From: Nocardia neocaledoniensis
Lineage (GTDB): Bacteria; Actinomycetota; Actinomycetes; Mycobacteriales; Mycobacteriaceae
Assembly (NCBI RefSeq): GCF_029868625.1
Contig: NZ_JARWOJ010000132.1
Location: 1 to 64,000, forward strand
Length of the DNA: 64,000 nucleotides
Direction: 5' to 3'
The translations under genes were made by a program, and so were the position numbers. Below the pieces are notes generated by a model. The model saw nothing but the letters and a program-made list of their open reading frames with translations, did not search any database and had not been told where the DNA came from. The stretch's first letter is position 1. Every line of letters starts with the position of its first letter. Positions 41,509-50,704 of the stretch are shown here, in pieces.

Positions 41509-44500
41509 CTAGCTCAAGCGGAGGAATGCGGCCAACGCGTCGAGTTCTTCCGGTGTGTCCGGGAGGTATTCGGTGAGCAGGGGCGAGCGGATGACGATGG
41601 CCTTCCACATGGCGCGGCACAGGGTCGCGTGGATCATGGTGCGCGACAGCAGGGTTCGCATGCCGAAGGGGGCGTCGGCGGGGGTGGAGGTGGTCATCGA
41701 CAGGACGACGACGGCCGCCTCGCGTCCACGGAAGCGGTCGGGAGTGCCGACGAGCACGTCCTCGATCTTGGCGCGCGCCAGCAGGGTTCGGATGCGGGCG
41801 ACCTGGGCGGCGTAGGGCGCGACGACGAACACGTCGTGCGGGTGCAGCCGCCTGGCCTGGCCGCCGGAGGTCCAGGTCTCCCCGAGCAGGGCCCGCACCC
41901 GGCGCACCACCTCCCGCGCCTCGGCGTCGGACTCGGTGGCGCTGCCCCGATGCTCGACCAGCACGGTGCTCACGCCGGGCGCGATACCGGCCAGATCTCG
42001 GGCGAGCGTGATGGTTTCGCTGGACCGCAGACGGCCGTCGTAGCAGCTCGCCGACACCGGATCGCACAGCGCGGGGTGCATGCGCCAGGTGCGGTCGAGG
42101 AAGTAGCCGCGCTCCTCGGGCAGGGTGGCGGCGCCGTCGCACAGCCACTCCAGCGCCGACATCTGGACGGGCTCGGGATGCGCGGCCTGCGCACGCGCCG
42201 GAACCGGATCGCCGATCAGCAGCAGATTGCGGGCGCTCACCGCGACGGCGACGGTATCGGCCAGCGAACTCGCGCCCGCGTCGGCGACCACCAGCAGATC
42301 GAGCGCGCCGGGCGCGATGAGGTTCTCGTCGACGAAATCGGCGGTGGTACCGCCGATCACGCAGCCGTTGACGGCGTTGTCGAGGAAGCGTGGGTACCGT
42401 TCGGCGTCGATCGCCGACCATTCGGGACCCACCGAGGCGACGTCCTTCTTGGCGACCAGCTCGGGCAGGAGCCCGGCGTCGACGACGGCGTCGAAGATCC
42501 GCTCGATCACCGCGTGCGACTGCGCCACGACGCCGATCCGCCACCGGTGCCGGGTGACGAGCCGTTCGATCGCGCGGCCGGTGGTGCCGGTCTTACCGGT
42601 GCCGGGCGGACCGTGCACCGTCAGGTACGAGGCGTCGAGCGCGCCGACCGCGCCGGCGAGCGCGGCCGCCACGTCACCGTGCACCTCGGGTAGCGCCATG
42701 CCGTCGCGCAGCCGGGGCGCGCGCCGCAGCAGCAGGTCGAAGACCGCGGTCTCGGGGACGCCGGGCAGCGTCATCAAGAGGTCCTGGGCCGTGAGTTCCA
42801 GCGCCACTTCGATTTCGGCCTCGCCGTCGGGCGGGCCGGGGGCGATGGCGGCGGGCAGGTCGTCGTAGGGCGGGCAGCCCGCGGGCAGCAGCTCTTCGAG
42901 GCGGACGGTGTCGTCGAAGTTCGCGTCGACCGCGCAGCCGAGCACGGTTGCGGTGGCGGTGGCGCGGCGGCCGAGGGCCTGGGTCATGCCCGCCGCGGCG
43001 GCCCCGTCGTAGATGGTGACCATCTGGGTGCCCGGGGTGAGCGTGGCGCCGGTGCCGAGCCTGCCGGTGAGCGTGAGATAGCGCCGCATCGTCGGAAGTT
43101 GCGGTGTGCGATGCCATTTGGTGTCGACGGTGCCCCATTCGGCGACGAGCACACCCGGCGAGTCGGCCCATTCCCCGACCGGATGTCCGAGCCGATCGAT
43201 GTGCGCCCACCATCGCGGCTGCCGCTCGCGGCGGTGGTATCCGAGCACGGCGGCCGTCACCGCGGCGGCGCGCGCGGCCGTGCCGGTGGCGCCCGCCGCG
43301 AATTCGGTGAGCGCGGCTTCCAGCGACCCGGTCCGCAGGGACGGCGGCACATCGGACTCCGCCACCGCGAATCGATTGCCCGGCACCTCGACCCCCGCCT
43401 CGTCCGCCCGCTCGAGCAACCAATCACGCAGCGCGAGCACCTGCCCGGCCCTGCCGCCCGCGCCCACTGGTCCACCTGGAGTGAGCGTCGCCGGATCGGA
43501 AGCTGTGGCTCGCTCCGATTCGATCGCGTCGACGTGCGAGCGGAAGTGCCCGGTCGGCTCGGCGTCGGTGGATCGGGGGCGGGTCGGCGGCAGCAGGGCG
43601 GTGAGGCCGGCGAGGTCGTAGGACTGTTCGCCGATCAGCAGCGCGGTGCGCGTGATCGGGGCCAAGTCGACGAGCGCGCCGCCGGCGAGGAGTTCGTCGA
43701 GCAGGTCGGCGCCGGTGCCGAGGCGCCCGGCCCAGTCCAGCAGGGCGGTGCGCACGCTCGAACCGTAGTGGTACACACGCACATTCGGGTCGGTCGCGCG
43801 GTGTTCGCCGATGATGTCGAGGAGTTCGTCGAGCACTTCGGCCTCGACGGCGCCCGACAGCGTCGGGCGGTAGACGGTCGACCGGGCGTCGGCCAGTTCC
43901 ACGGTGTCGACGGCGCCGCGCGCGTCGAGGTCGATGAGCAGGGCGAGGTCACCGTCCGACGGTGCGGGCAGGGCGCCGAGGGCGGTCGCGTCGCGCAGCG
44001 CGAAGGCCGGCGCGCCGGTGCTCTCCCGCTGCAACTGGATCTCGGCCTGGCGGCGCAAGGACGTCACCGTGCGTGGGGTGAGACCGGAAACCGGCGTCGC
44101 GGTGGTCGCGAGCCGGTCGATCGTCAGCACACCCGCGTCGCGCAACCGGGCCCGCTGGGTGGGCCGAATCCCCGCTACCAGCAGCAGATCCCGTGCGGTG
44201 CGCACGGCCTCGCGGCAACTCGCGCAGCGCCCGCACGCGAGATACCGCGGATCGCCCCACTGCACCGGCAACAACTCGGACGACTTCTCCTCGATGATGC
44301 GCTCCAGCCGCGCCCGCCGCGCGAGATACACCGGCGCCAGCTCGGCGGCCACTGCCCGCCGCTCCCCCGCCGTGGTCGTCAGCGAGGCCAACGGATCGAC
44401 ACCGATCCCGGCCTCGGCGAGCGCCCGCGCGCACGCCGCGAGAGCGAGCCGCGCCCGCACCATCGCCCGCGCCGAATCCGCTTCCCGGACACCGACCGAC

Positions 44501-45435
44501 GCGGTCGCCCGTTCGAACGGCGTCCGCCCGGCCGCGAGCTCACGCCGCAGCACCCGAGGATCCTCCGAGGCCCGCCGAGCCGCCGCCACCGATGCCGAGC
44601 CCGCCCCGGCCTCTGAGATCAGACCACCATCGTCAGCCGCAGCCCAGCCCTGCCCAGCACCCTCAGCCACCAGGCCCGAGCCGGCACTGTCCGCCACAGC
44701 CCGACCCGACCCAGCACCACCAGCCGATGCCCACTCCTGCCCTATGCCGTCAGCCACAACCTGGCCCGAGCCGTCAGCGTCAGCCACAGATCGACCCAGC
44801 CCAGCACCGGCAGCACCACCAGCCGCTACCAACTCCGATCCAGCATCGCCAACCGGAGCCGGACCGCCGTCGACACCGTCGGCCGTGATCCAGGCGTTGT
44901 CAGCGGAAGCGGTAGGGGCTGTGGCATTCTCGGCTCGGCCGGCCCACTCCGGGTACGGCGCGCCGTAGGCCGGGTCCGGCAAGGGCAGGGCGACACCAGT
45001 GCCGACACCGGCGTGCAGGCGGTAGTGGCCGGTGTGCCGGTCGCGGATCAGAAGATCCACCCCGCAGGCGAATCGGCCGTCGAAGAACACCGCGCCGTGG
45101 ATGGCGGCGGCGCCGGCGCGGGCGGCGGCGAGTGTCTGTTCGGCGGCGGCGGTGAGGGCCGTGATCCGCGCGGCGGTGGTGGCGCCGGGCGCGTCGGCCG
45201 CGTCGACGCGGACCAAGGCGTCGCCGAAGTGGCGGACCACCTCCGGGGACACCTCGGCGGCGTGGACGACGGGCACAGCGGTGTCGGCGGCGCCGGGCAG
45301 GTTGCCGAGGGCGGCGTCGACGGCGCGCAGCAGCGCGAACTCGCAGTCCGCCGCGCGCACGAGGTCGCCGACGGCACCGATCACCCGATCACCGGAGACG
45401 AACAACCGCGGCCCTCCTGCTGTGTTCACGCACAC
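41509..45435 (-). CDS. TM0106-family RecB-like nuclease fused to SF1-type helicase
   Basis: This is a 1308-residue protein of the TM0106 type. The N-terminus holds the RecB-like nuclease region (GVDLLIRDRHTGHYRL near 125) but I cannot find the usual downstream D/E-x-K, and an Ala/Gly-rich insert follows at about 167-290. A Cys cluster CGRCASCREAV lies near 401. The middle has a helix-hairpin-like segment, and the C-terminal SF1 helicase has Walker A GPPGTGKT near 945, a diverged Walker B (VVADAGASS) and a final motif lacking the usual ALTRA. Activity may therefore be altered. The next gene upstream is deaD, the same neighbourhood as Rv1251c/Rv1253 in M. tuberculosis as I recall it. GTG 45429 is an alternative start. 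Confidence 0.82.
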   Translation of the reverse strand: MCVNTAGGPRLFVSGDRVIGAVGDLVRAADCEFALLRAVDAALGNLPGAADTAVPVVHAAEVSPEVVRHFGDALVRVDAADAPGATTAARITALTAAAEQTLAAARAGAAAIHGAVFFDGRFACGVDLLIRDRHTGHYRLHAGVGTGVALPLPDPAYGAPYPEWAGRAENATAPTASADNAWITADGVDGGPAPVGDAGSELVAAGGAAGAGLGRSVADADGSGQVVADGIGQEWASAGGAGSGRAVADSAGSGLVAEGAGQGWAAADDGGLISEAGAGSASVAAARRASEDPRVLRRELAAGRTPFERATASVGVREADSARAMVRARLALAACARALAEAGIGVDPLASLTTTAGERRAVAAELAPVYLARRARLERIIEEKSSELLPVQWGDPRYLACGRCASCREAVRTARDLLLVAGIRPTQRARLRDAGVLTIDRLATTATPVSGLTPRTVTSLRRQAEIQLQRESTGAPAFALRDATALGALPAPSDGDLALLIDLDARGAVDTVELADARSTVYRPTLSGAVEAEVLDELLDIIGEHRATDPNVRVYHYGSSVRTALLDWAGRLGTGADLLDELLAGGALVDLAPITRTALLIGEQSYDLAGLTALLPPTRPRSTDAEPTGHFRSHVDAIESERATASDPATLTPGGPVGAGGRAGQVLALRDWLLERADEAGVEVPGNRFAVAESDVPPSLRTGSLEAALTEFAAGATGTAARAAAVTAAVLGYHRRERQPRWWAHIDRLGHPVGEWADSPGVLVAEWGTVDTKWHRTPQLPTMRRYLTLTGRLGTGATLTPGTQMVTIYDGAAAAGMTQALGRRATATATVLGCAVDANFDDTVRLEELLPAGCPPYDDLPAAIAPGPPDGEAEIEVALELTAQDLLMTLPGVPETAVFDLLLRRAPRLRDGMALPEVHGDVAAALAGAVGALDASYLTVHGPPGTGKTGTTGRAIERLVTRHRWRIGVVAQSHAVIERIFDAVVDAGLLPELVAKKDVASVGPEWSAIDAERYPRFLDNAVNGCVIGGTTADFVDENLIAPGALDLLVVADAGASSLADTVAVAVSARNLLLIGDPVPARAQAAHPEPVQMSALEWLCDGAATLPEERGYFLDRTWRMHPALCDPVSASCYDGRLRSSETITLARDLAGIAPGVSTVLVEHRGSATESDAEAREVVRRVRALLGETWTSGGQARRLHPHDVFVVAPYAAQVARIRTLLARAKIEDVLVGTPDRFRGREAAVVVLSMTTSTPADAPFGMRTLLSRTMIHATLCRAMWKAIVIRSPLLTEYLPDTPEELDALAAFLRLS
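44565..44937 (-). repeat. degenerate Ala/Gly/Ser-rich insert in the nuclease gene
   Basis: Residues ~167-290 of the nuclease-helicase consist of loose repeats of the type VADSAGSGLVAEGAGQGW. At the DNA level the region is rich in CAG/CAC/CCA-type words on the plus strand, unlike flanking coding DNA. It sits inside what should be the nuclease domain and looks like an expanded, fast-changing segment. Confidence 0.7.
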
Positions 45436-45522
45436 CCGACGGCAAACACCTTAACCAGCACGACGCGCGTCCAGGGCGCGCCCGCCGAACATGTCGAGCA
45501 AACGCCGAGCAGCCACCCGCGC

Positions 45523-47331
45523 TCAGGAGCGCGGCTTGCGCCGCTCCGTGCGCGGCCGGAAGTCACGGTCCCGCCGCGGCGCGCGCGAGTTCAGCCGCTG
45601 CGCGGGCGGGCCCTGATCGGGCTGCAGCTGGATCAGCACGCCGCTGATCCTGGTGCGGCGCAACGCTTCCAGTGTCTCGTGCGGCAGGTCCGCGGGCAGC
45701 TCGACGAGGCTGTAGTCGGGCCGGATGCTGATGTGGCCGAAGTCGCTGCGGCGCAGTCCGCCCTCGTTGGCGATGGCGCCGACGATCGCGCCCGGCACCA
45801 CGCGGTGCCGCTTGCCGACGCTGATCCGGTAGGTCGCCAGCTCCTGGCCGCTCTCCCGGGAGAACGACGGGCCGCGAGTGCCCCGGTCCTCGTCGTCGTA
45901 GCGGCGCGGGGCCCGCTCGCGGTCCCGGTCCCGGTCCCGATCGCGCTCACGCCGCGGCGCGGGCTCCGGCTCGGGCTCCATGAAGAAGTTGTCGCCGTCG
46001 AAGCCACCGACGGCCAGCGCCGCCGCGATGTCGACCAGCGGGGTGTTGTGCTCGGCCTCGTAGTCCTCGATCAGCTTGCGGAACAGCGCCACATTGTCCG
46101 AGGACAGGTTCTCGGTGATCATGTCGCCGAACTTGGTGACGCGCGTGGCGTTGACGTCGTCCACACTGGGCAGCTGCATCTCGATCAGCGGGTGCCGGGT
46201 GGCGCGCTCGATCGACTTGAGCAGGTGCCGCTCACGCGGCGCGACGAACAGCAGGGCCTGGCCCGATCGACCGGCACGACCGGTGCGGCCGATGCGGTGC
46301 ACGTAGGACTCGGTGTCGTGCGGGATGTCGTAGTTCACGACATGCGAGATGCGCTCCACGTCGAGACCGCGCGCGGCCACGTCGGTGGCGACCAGGATGT
46401 CGAGCGCGCCCGACTTCAACTGGCCGATGGTGCGCTCGCGCTGGTTCTGCGCGATGTCACCGTTGATCGCCGCGGCGGAGAAACCACGCGAGCGCAGCTT
46501 CTCGGCCAGCTCCTCGGTGGCCTGCTTGGTGCGGACGAAGATGATCATCGCCTCGAAGTCCTCGACCTCGAGCACGCGGGTCAGGGCGTCGAGCTTGCGC
46601 TGGTGCGAGACCTGCACGTAGCGCTGGGTGATGTTGGTGTTGGTCTGGGTCTTGGACTTGACCGTGATCTCGACCGGCTCGTTCAGGTACTGCTTGGAGA
46701 TCTTGCGGATCGCGCCGGGCATGGTCGCGGAGAACAGCGCGACCTGCTTGTCGTTCGGCGTGTCACGCAGGATGCGCTCGACGTCTTCCTGGAAGCCCAT
46801 CTTGAGCATCTCGTCGGCCTCGTCGAGCACCAGGTAGCGCAGCTGCGACAGGTCGAGCGTGCCCTTCTCCAGGTGGTCGATCACGCGACCGGGCGTACCG
46901 ACGACGACGTGCGCGCCGCGCCGCAGGCCGGACAGCTGCACGCCGTAGCTCTGCCCGCCGTAGATCGGCAGCACGTGCAGGCCGGGGATGTGCGCGGAGT
47001 ACTTGCCGAAGGCCTCGGCGACCTGGATGGCGAGCTCACGAGTCGGCGCGAGCACCAGCGCGCTCGGCTTCTTCTGCGCGGTGTCCAGACCCATCAGGAT
47101 CGGGATCGCGAAGGCCGCGGTCTTGCCGGTACCGGTCTGCGCCAGGCCGACGACGTCGGCGCCGGACAGCAGCGGAGGGATGGTCGCCGCCTGGATCGGG
47201 GACGGCGACTCATAGCCCACATCGGCGATGGCCGCGAGGACGCGGTCATCGATCCCGAGATCGGCGAAAGTCGGGCCTTCTTCGTGCCTGTCGTCGTCGG
47301 CAGGAACGCTGTCGACCTCATTGGTACTCAT
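45523..47331 (-). CDS. deaD: DEAD-box RNA helicase (DeaD/CsdA)
   Basis: This is a 602-residue ATP-dependent RNA helicase. All core motifs are present: the Q-motif FADLGIDDRVLAAI, AQTGTGKT, PTRELA, VLDEADEM, SATMPGAI, IFVRTK, ATDVAARGLDVERI and HRIGRTGRAG. A charged R/D/E-rich linker follows, then a DbpA-type RNA-binding domain near 500-575 and a basic tail. It unwinds RNA duplexes in ribosome assembly, mRNA decay and cold growth. It is divergent from the nitrilase gene, 62 bases apart. The start ATG has only a weak ribosome site. Confidence 0.96.
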   Translation of the reverse strand: MSTNEVDSVPADDDRHEEGPTFADLGIDDRVLAAIADVGYESPSPIQAATIPPLLSGADVVGLAQTGTGKTAAFAIPILMGLDTAQKKPSALVLAPTRELAIQVAEAFGKYSAHIPGLHVLPIYGGQSYGVQLSGLRRGAHVVVGTPGRVIDHLEKGTLDLSQLRYLVLDEADEMLKMGFQEDVERILRDTPNDKQVALFSATMPGAIRKISKQYLNEPVEITVKSKTQTNTNITQRYVQVSHQRKLDALTRVLEVEDFEAMIIFVRTKQATEELAEKLRSRGFSAAAINGDIAQNQRERTIGQLKSGALDILVATDVAARGLDVERISHVVNYDIPHDTESYVHRIGRTGRAGRSGQALLFVAPRERHLLKSIERATRHPLIEMQLPSVDDVNATRVTKFGDMITENLSSDNVALFRKLIEDYEAEHNTPLVDIAAALAVGGFDGDNFFMEPEPEPAPRRERDRDRDRDRERAPRRYDDEDRGTRGPSFSRESGQELATYRISVGKRHRVVPGAIVGAIANEGGLRRSDFGHISIRPDYSLVELPADLPHETLEALRRTRISGVLIQLQPDQGPPAQRLNSRAPRRDRDFRPRTERRKPRS

Positions 47332-47380
47332 TGACCAGCAGTTTACTGCCTGGCGGTAGCTGTCCCGGCCACCGGGTGAA

Positions 47381-47386
47381 TACGGT
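47381..47386 (+). promoter_or_regulatory. -10-like TACGGT, possible leaderless start
   Basis: TACGGT ends 7 bases before the ATG of the nitrilase-family gene, and no ribosome site lies between them. A leaderless transcript is plausible. Confidence 0.4.
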
Positions 47387-47393
47387 GAGACCT

Positions 47394-48263
47394 ATGCAAC
47401 TGCAGAACGGGTCAGCACATCAGGAACCGGCACCCGTCGAGGTGCCCATCTCGGTCGTCCAGTTCGCTCCGGAGACCGATCCGGCGGCCAATCTGGCGAC
47501 GCTGCGCGAACACGTCCGCCGGGCCGCCGAGGCGGGCGCGCGGGTGGTACTCACCCCCGAGTACTCGATGTACGCGGTGACCCGCCTCGACGAGCGGGTG
47601 GTTGCGATCGCCGAACCCCTCGACGGCCCGTTCACCAGCGGACTGAGCGCGCTCGCGGCGGAATTCGGGGTGTATCTGGTGGCCGGCGTCGTCGAGCAGC
47701 CGACGCCGGGCGCGAGCAGGATCAGCAATACGCTCGTGGCTCACGGGCCCGACGGCGCGCGGGTGGCGGTCTATCGCAAGGTCCATCTGTACGACGCGTT
47801 CGGTCACCGGGAATCGGACGTGGTCGAGGCCGGGCCGCTCGTCGCGCCCGCCACCTTCACCGTCGACGGTGTGATCTTCGGCATGCAGACCTGTTTCGAT
47901 CTTCGTTTCCCGGAGGGATGTCGGCGTGTCGCCGCCGCGGGCGCCCAGGTGTTGCTGCTGCCCGCCCAGTGGATTCCCGGCCCGGCCAAGGTCGACCAGT
48001 GGACGACGCTGCTGCGTGCCCGCGCGATCGAGAACACGATCTATGTGGCGGCCGCCGATCAGTGCGCGCCGCGCGGTGCGGGCGCGTCGATGATCGTCGA
48101 CCCGGCGGGCAGCGTGCTCGCCGAACTCGGCGACGAGCCGGGCGTGCTCACCGCGACGGTGGACCCGGCGCACGTGGCACGGGTCCGCACCGCCAATCCG
48201 AGCCTGGCCTTGCGCCGGTTCGAGGTCACCGAGCGCGTTTCGCAGCAGCCCGTGGCGGAGTAG
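47394..48263 (+). CDS. nitrilase-superfamily carbon-nitrogen hydrolase
   Basis: This is a 289-residue amidohydrolase with the full Glu-Lys-Cys triad: Glu in LTPEYSMY near 60, Lys in YRKVHLYDAFG near 126 and Cys in MQTCFDLRFPE near 166. The wording (ISVVQFAPETDPAANL, the DLRFPE segment) matches the branch with deaminated-glutathione amidase and omega-amidase. The likely role is hydrolysis of a small amide. The open frame begins 63 bases earlier, but the ATG at 47394 fits the promoter element. It is followed 11 bases later by the phosphoribosyltransferase gene. Confidence 0.92.
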   Translation: MQLQNGSAHQEPAPVEVPISVVQFAPETDPAANLATLREHVRRAAEAGARVVLTPEYSMYAVTRLDERVVAIAEPLDGPFTSGLSALAAEFGVYLVAGVVEQPTPGASRISNTLVAHGPDGARVAVYRKVHLYDAFGHRESDVVEAGPLVAPATFTVDGVIFGMQTCFDLRFPEGCRRVAAAGAQVLLLPAQWIPGPAKVDQWTTLLRARAIENTIYVAAADQCAPRGAGASMIVDPAGSVLAELGDEPGVLTATVDPAHVARVRTANPSLALRRFEVTERVSQQPVAE

Positions 48264-48274
48264 CGTTCGAGGCG

Positions 48275-48895
48275 ATGGTCTATCCGGATCGCGCCGCGGC
48301 GGGCCGAGCCCTCGGCACGGCCCTCGAACACCTGCGGGACACGCGCCCCCTGGTGCTCGGGCTGCCGCGCGGCGGTGTGCCGGTCGCTGCCGCTGTGGCC
48401 GCCGAGATCGGCGGCGAGCTGGACGTGCTGCTGGTGCGGAAATTGGGCCTGCCGTGGCAACCGGAGCTGGCGATGGCGGCACTCGGCGAGACCGGCGTAC
48501 TGGTGCTCAACCGCGACGTCGTCGAGCGCGGCGGCGTCACCGAGGAGGCCTTCGACGCGGTCGAGCGGGCCGAACGCGCCGAATTGGCCCGCCGCCAGGC
48601 TGTCCTGCGGACCACGGAGCCCATCCCGCTGACCGGTCGCACCGTGGTGATCGTCGACGACGGCATGGCGACCGGCGCGACCGTCGTCGCCGCGTGCCGC
48701 GTCGCGCGCGCCCAGCGGCCGGAGCGCCTGGTGGTGGCGATGCCGGTGTCGTCACCGGAGGCCGCCCGCCGCGTCCGGCGCGAATGCGACGAACTCGTCT
48801 GCCTGTGGACACCGGCCGAACTCGGCGGAGTCGGCATGGCCTACAACGACTTCCACCAGCTCTCCGACGACGAGGTCACCGAGCTGCTGGCCTAG
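48275..48895 (+). CDS. phosphoribosyltransferase-family protein
   Basis: This is a 206-residue protein with the PRPP-binding motif VVIVDDGMATGAT near residue 125 and the N-terminal LGLPRGGVPVAAAVA, which places it in the free-standing PRTase-like group often annotated only as phosphoribosyltransferase. GAGG lies just upstream of the ATG. It lies 11 bases after the nitrilase gene and probably shares its transcript. The base substrate, if any, cannot be told. Confidence 0.88.
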   Translation: MVYPDRAAAGRALGTALEHLRDTRPLVLGLPRGGVPVAAAVAAEIGGELDVLLVRKLGLPWQPELAMAALGETGVLVLNRDVVERGGVTEEAFDAVERAERAELARRQAVLRTTEPIPLTGRTVVIVDDGMATGATVVAACRVARAQRPERLVVAMPVSSPEAARRVRRECDELVCLWTPAELGGVGMAYNDFHQLSDDEVTELLA

Positions 48896-48911
48896 GCACG
48901 CGCGCCCGTGC

Positions 48912-49853
48912 TCAGTTCTCCTCGTAGACCACGTGATAGCGCCGTGTGTAGCGATTGAGGGCGGCGGGATCGAAGCGCCCGCCCGAGCTGACCTCGGCGC
49001 GATGCTCGATGATCGCCTCGACGACACACTCCCAGCCGCCGGGCGAGGAGATCTGCACGACCCGCGGCGGCGGTGTCGAGCCAGGCCGGAGCGCATGCGG
49101 AACGCCGTGCGGCAGCAGCACGAACTGCCCCGGGCCCGCGGTGTGGACGCGGTCGTCGAACTCCACCTCGAGCACACCGTCGAGAACGTAGACGCACTCG
49201 TCGGCCACGTGATGGGTGTGGCGCGGGATCGGCTGGGCGACAGTGACTTCCAGTGCCGAGAACAGGCCGTCGGTGTCATCGGTGCGCGCTTTCACGCTGA
49301 ACGCGGGCGGCACGGGGATCCGGCCGGGCCGCGCCTGGCCCCTGGCCAGGAGATAGAAGCGGTCCCGGTCGCCCCATCCACCGGGATCGCCCTCGCCGAG
49401 GTGGTAGCGCATGCCGTGCGGCTTGCCGAGCTCGTCGGCCCTGGCCCAGTCGCGCTCCCCGGTCCAGTCACCGCTCTGGCGCGCCTCGGCGACGTCTTCG
49501 AGGTAGCGCTCCCAGCCACCGGGCGCCGACAGTTGCAACGCATGCACCGGCGCCTCGCCGAGGTTGCGCATGGCGTGCGTGACTCCTCTGGGCACCAGGA
49601 AGCACATGCCCGAGGTGACCTCGTGGGTCACCCCGCCGTAGTCGAGGCCGAGCGCGCCGTCGATCACGTAGACGAACTCGTCGAAGGTGTCGTGCACGTG
49701 CGGCGGGATGTCACCACCGCCGCGGTTCTCCATCAGGGTGAATCGCCCCTGCGTGTCGTCGACGCCCGCTTTGACCCTCGCCCAGGGCGGAAGTGGCACT
49801 CGGGTCGGGCGGGAAGCGTCCGCGTCCAGGAGGAAGAAGCGGTCATCGGGCAT
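48912..49853 (-). CDS. bicupin protein (two cupin domains)
   Basis: This is a 313-residue protein with two cupin domains. The first carries HVHDTFDEFVYVIDG near residue 52 and the second HTHHVADECVYVLDG near 218, each the His-x-His...Glu metal site of cupins, with the second motif (PRGVTH, PHGVPH) also doubled. The two halves repeat APGGWE/SPGGWE. A dioxygenase-like metal enzyme or a sugar/metabolite binding protein is possible. The promoter region carries the TetR-type inverted repeat and the gene is divergent from that TetR gene. Confidence 0.9.
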   Translation of the reverse strand: MPDDRFFLLDADASRPTRVPLPPWARVKAGVDDTQGRFTLMENRGGGDIPPHVHDTFDEFVYVIDGALGLDYGGVTHEVTSGMCFLVPRGVTHAMRNLGEAPVHALQLSAPGGWERYLEDVAEARQSGDWTGERDWARADELGKPHGMRYHLGEGDPGGWGDRDRFYLLARGQARPGRIPVPPAFSVKARTDDTDGLFSALEVTVAQPIPRHTHHVADECVYVLDGVLEVEFDDRVHTAGPGQFVLLPHGVPHALRPGSTPPPRVVQISSPGGWECVVEAIIEHRAEVSSGGRFDPAALNRYTRRYHVVYEEN

Positions 49854-49872
49854 TGCGCACCTCGTTCGTAAG

Positions 49873-49887
49873 GGGAATAGGATTCCG
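49873..49887. promoter_or_regulatory. operator-like site A (GGGAA-N5-TTCCG)
   Basis: GGGAA TAGGA TTCCG lies just upstream of the bicupin start. One arm differs by a base from the perfect sites at 49966 and 50637, and the 5-base spacer is the same. Confidence 0.5.
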
Positions 49888-49965
49888 GTTCCGAAAGAAT
49901 GACACCTCGCCGCCGGCGCTGTCAACGGCGGGAAATCACCCGACCGGACTCCGGTACTGTGCACA

Positions 49966-49984
49966 ATCGGAATCCCGTTCCGAT
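49966..49984. promoter_or_regulatory. operator-like site B (ATCGGAA-N5-TTCCGAT)
   Basis: A perfect 7+5+7 inverted repeat lies 13 bases before the TetR start, in the gap shared with the bicupin gene. It is the longest version of the repeated motif and the natural autoregulatory site of this TetR. Confidence 0.65.
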
Positions 49985-49997
49985 CAGCCGAGGACCC

Positions 49998-50579
49998 ATG
50001 ACGACTCCACCGCGCCGCCTCCGCGCCGACGCCGGCCGCAACCGCGCCAACGTGCTCGACGCCGCCGTCCGGCTGTTCGCCGAGCGCGGCGACGCGGTGC
50101 AGATGGCGGAAGTCGCGGGCGACGCAGGCGTCGGCGTCGGCACCGTCTATCGCCACTTCCCCACCCGCCAGGCCCTCATCGCGGCCGTCGCCGAACAGCG
50201 CTTCGTCGAAATCCTCGACTTCGCGCGGGCGGAATCCGCGCAGGCACCCAACGGCCGGGAAGCCGTGCGCGCCCTGCTGTCGCGCGTCGGCCGGGTGCAC
50301 GAGGAGGGACGCACCCTGTCGGGCCTGATCGAGTCGGCTCTCGGCGACACCGCACCCCGGGGCGAGGTCGCGCTCGCACTGCGCGAACTCGGCACCACCC
50401 TCGTCGACCAGGGCAGAGCCGACGGGACCCTGCGCGAGGACACCACCTTCGACGACCTCTACATGGTCGTGGGCGCCCTGGCGACCGTCGCCCGCGCGAA
50501 CCTGGGCGACTGGCGACGCTTCGTCGACATCACCCTCGCCGGCCTCACGCCACGAACCCCCGCGCACGACCCCGCCTGA
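49998..50579 (+). CDS. TetR-family transcriptional regulator
   Basis: This is a 193-residue TetR repressor with the HTH segment LDAAVRLFAERGDAVQMAEVA and the recognition helix GVGTVYRHFPTRQAL. It lies between the bicupin gene (divergent) and the DoxX-like gene (downstream, same strand), and similar inverted repeats stand before all three. It is therefore the probable repressor of the local regulon. The ATG at 49998 follows a weak AGGA. Confidence 0.92.
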   Translation: MTTPPRRLRADAGRNRANVLDAAVRLFAERGDAVQMAEVAGDAGVGVGTVYRHFPTRQALIAAVAEQRFVEILDFARAESAQAPNGREAVRALLSRVGRVHEEGRTLSGLIESALGDTAPRGEVALALRELGTTLVDQGRADGTLREDTTFDDLYMVVGALATVARANLGDWRRFVDITLAGLTPRTPAHDPA

Positions 50580-50601
50580 CCACCCCAACGGCGGCGGGGT
50601 C

Positions 50602-50631
50602 TTGACAGCCCCTTCGACCCTGCCGTATCTG
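50602..50631 (+). promoter_or_regulatory. promoter of the DoxX-like gene
   Basis: TTGACA at 50602-50607 and TATCTG at 50626-50631 are 18 bases apart. The predicted start of transcription falls at or inside operator C just downstream, so a bound repressor would block initiation. Confidence 0.6.
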
Positions 50632-50636
50632 TTTAT

Positions 50637-50651
50637 CGGAAGATGATTCCG
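50637..50651. promoter_or_regulatory. operator-like site C (CGGAA-N5-TTCCG)
   Basis: CGGAA GATGA TTCCG, a perfect 5+5+5 dyad, lies just after the -10 of the DoxX-like promoter. It shares arms and spacer length with site B. Confidence 0.6.
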
Positions 50652-50704
50652 CTTCCGTTTCCCGGTCGAACACGACCCGACCACCAGGAAGACAGGGCAG
50701 ACGC

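Noticed and set aside
44592..44888. Pro/His-rich plus-strand frame
   Set aside because: It is the reverse of the Ala/Gly-rich insert of the nuclease-helicase gene.
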